A stretch of DNA of 22,838 nucleotides from Candidatus Njordarchaeota archaeon (GTDB lineage: Archaea; Asgardarchaeota; Njordarchaeia; Njordarchaeales; Njordarchaeaceae). The stretch lies in the NCBI GenBank assembly GCA_029856625.1, contig JAHKLG010000007.1:1-22838 (forward strand), in the 5' to 3' direction. Positions 22,363 to 22,838 of the stretch are shown here, piece after piece. The first letter of the stretch is position 1; every line of letters begins with the position of its first letter. The translations under genes and the position numbers were made by a program. The notes beneath the pieces were generated by a model. It was not told the DNA's origin and did not search any database. It worked only from the letters and a program-made list of their open reading frames with translations.

Positions 22363-22738
22363 GAATAAATAACTCTCCATCTTAAAGTAGTTACCCTACC
22401 TCACATTTAACTGCTTCATTGCCAAGAACACAGGTGCTCCTCTTAATGCTTTAGATGATTTGTGCCTCGTTAGTGGTAATTGCATTCATCACTTAAGACA
22501 AAATCATATATTTCTTGCTAAAAATCTATCTAGATTCTATATCGCCATTGAGCCAAATAATCTTTTGATCCCTCTCTATAGTACTCTTTACCTCACATTC
22601 AGCGGATCTTAAAATTCCTTAGACATTTATTAATACTAAAGTAAATAAGGATTACAATTCATTTTGATGCTTTAATTAAAATTAAAAAGAAATAGTGAAG
22701 GCATGCTAAAAACTTAATGATAGAGGGGAAAAAACATC
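22363..22738. other. Gene-free stretch between RPA and the actin gene
   Basis: 376 AT-rich bases between two convergent stop codons. I see no protein frame with family features and no tRNA. One C-box-like word (GTGATGA on the minus strand near 22486) has no D box. An 11-base direct repeat (TACCTCACATT at 22397 and 22589) is too short to interpret. It is long for a convergent gap in this compact genome, so an unrecognised small RNA cannot be ruled out. Confidence 0.4.
22727..22736 (-). terminator. T tract after the actin-family gene
   Basis: On the minus strand, TTTTTT (22734-22729) follows the stop codon by four bases and is a simple archaeal U-tract terminator. Confidence 0.35.
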
Positions 22739-22838
22739 TTATACTGTCCTTAAAATAGCATCAGGTCCTACTTCACGCCACTCCTTTTGGGTAACAACAA
22801 TTTTCTTAAAGGCTGGTAATGATGCAAGAATAGCACCG
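22739..22838 (-). CDS. Actin-family protein, C-terminus (partial)
   Basis: The minus-strand frame entering from the right edge reads GAILASLPAFKKIVVTQKEW then REVGPDAILRTV, and stops with TAA (22741-22739). It matches the end of actins residue by residue in pattern: eukaryotic actin ends [34 protein letters not shown]. Shared are ILASL, the phenylalanine four residues on, K-E-aromatic, E-x-GP and the final hydrophobic-basic tail. Archaeal homologues are crenactin and the Asgard actins; filament formation and ATP hydrolysis are the family roles. Only 32 residues are inside the window, so subfamily and intactness cannot be judged. The gene converges with RPA. Confidence 0.8.
   Translation of the reverse strand, partial: GAILASLPAFKKIVVTQKEWREVGPDAILRTV

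Noticed and set aside
22440..22490. Possible third C/D-box RNA on the minus strand starting with GTGATGA near 22486
   Set aside because: No CTGA follows at a suitable distance, only CTAA words, and no C' box can be found.
22397..22599. Direct repeat TACCTCACATT at 22397 and 22589
   Set aside because: Only 11 bases and two copies in AT-rich DNA. No array, no hairpin and no target-site structure, so chance is likely.
1..22838. CRISPR arrays, insertion sequences, integrase or other mobile elements
   Set aside because: I saw no regularly spaced repeats, no transposase or integrase motifs and no terminal inverted repeats flanking a coding unit. The tRNA genes show no truncated copies nearby that would mark an attachment site.

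Overview
The window is chromosomal DNA of an archaeon, most likely a hyperthermophile of the TACK/Thermoproteota side. The evidence is archaeal GluRS, archease, TmcA, NOG1, a multi-OB RPA with zinc finger, PAC2 and ZPR1 proteins, the 3' end of an actin homologue, C/D-box guide RNA candidates, a tRNA intron with a bulge-helix-bulge (BHB) motif, and ribosome binding sites of the GAGGTGAT type. Protein genes are visibly AT-rich while the tRNA stems are almost pure G-C, which fits high growth temperature. An EF-2 copy without the diphthamide histidine, together with an actin homologue, recalls Korarchaeota or related lineages. That assignment is inference; no rRNA is present.

Layout. 1-2765 (+): the tail of an unknown gene, uridine phosphorylase, glutamyl-tRNA synthetase. 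6002-2746 (-): a probable operon of EF-2 paralogue, archease and roadblock/LC7 protein, then a 2[4Fe-4S] ferredoxin whose end overlaps the end of gltX. 6003-6298: a regulatory gap with a candidate C/D-box RNA. 6299-7507 (+): an orphan membrane protein, followed by a 377-base gap in which I see no gene. 7885-9003 (+): NOG1 GTPase. 12779-8971 (-): cysS, truA and an MFS transporter. 12855-15437 (+): tmcA.

15444-16013 is an RNA locus: tRNA-Cys(GCA) and a C/D-box RNA on the minus strand, and an initiator tRNA-Met on the plus strand. The initiator carries a 31-nt T-loop intron, and the gene is enclosed by a 14-bp perfect inverted repeat. 16119-19658 (+): an apparent operon of a small GTPase fused to a roadblock-like domain, a dipeptide-epimerase-like enolase-superfamily enzyme, a PAC2 protein ending in an HbYX motif, and an Hsp20 chaperone. 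20299-19655 (-): a ZPR1-like zinc protein, divergent from RPA (20320-22362, +). The last 100 bases (-) encode the C-terminus of an actin-family protein.

Most of the window serves translation: two aminoacyl-tRNA synthetases, tRNA and rRNA modification, ribosome assembly, translocation, and tRNA ligation through archease. Proteostasis, GTPase/roadblock signalling, DNA replication and cytoskeleton genes make up the rest. The most notable signals are the EF-2 paralogue, the architecture of the initiator tRNA gene, two C/D-box RNA candidates outside any protein gene, the GTPase-roadblock fusion and the actin fragment.
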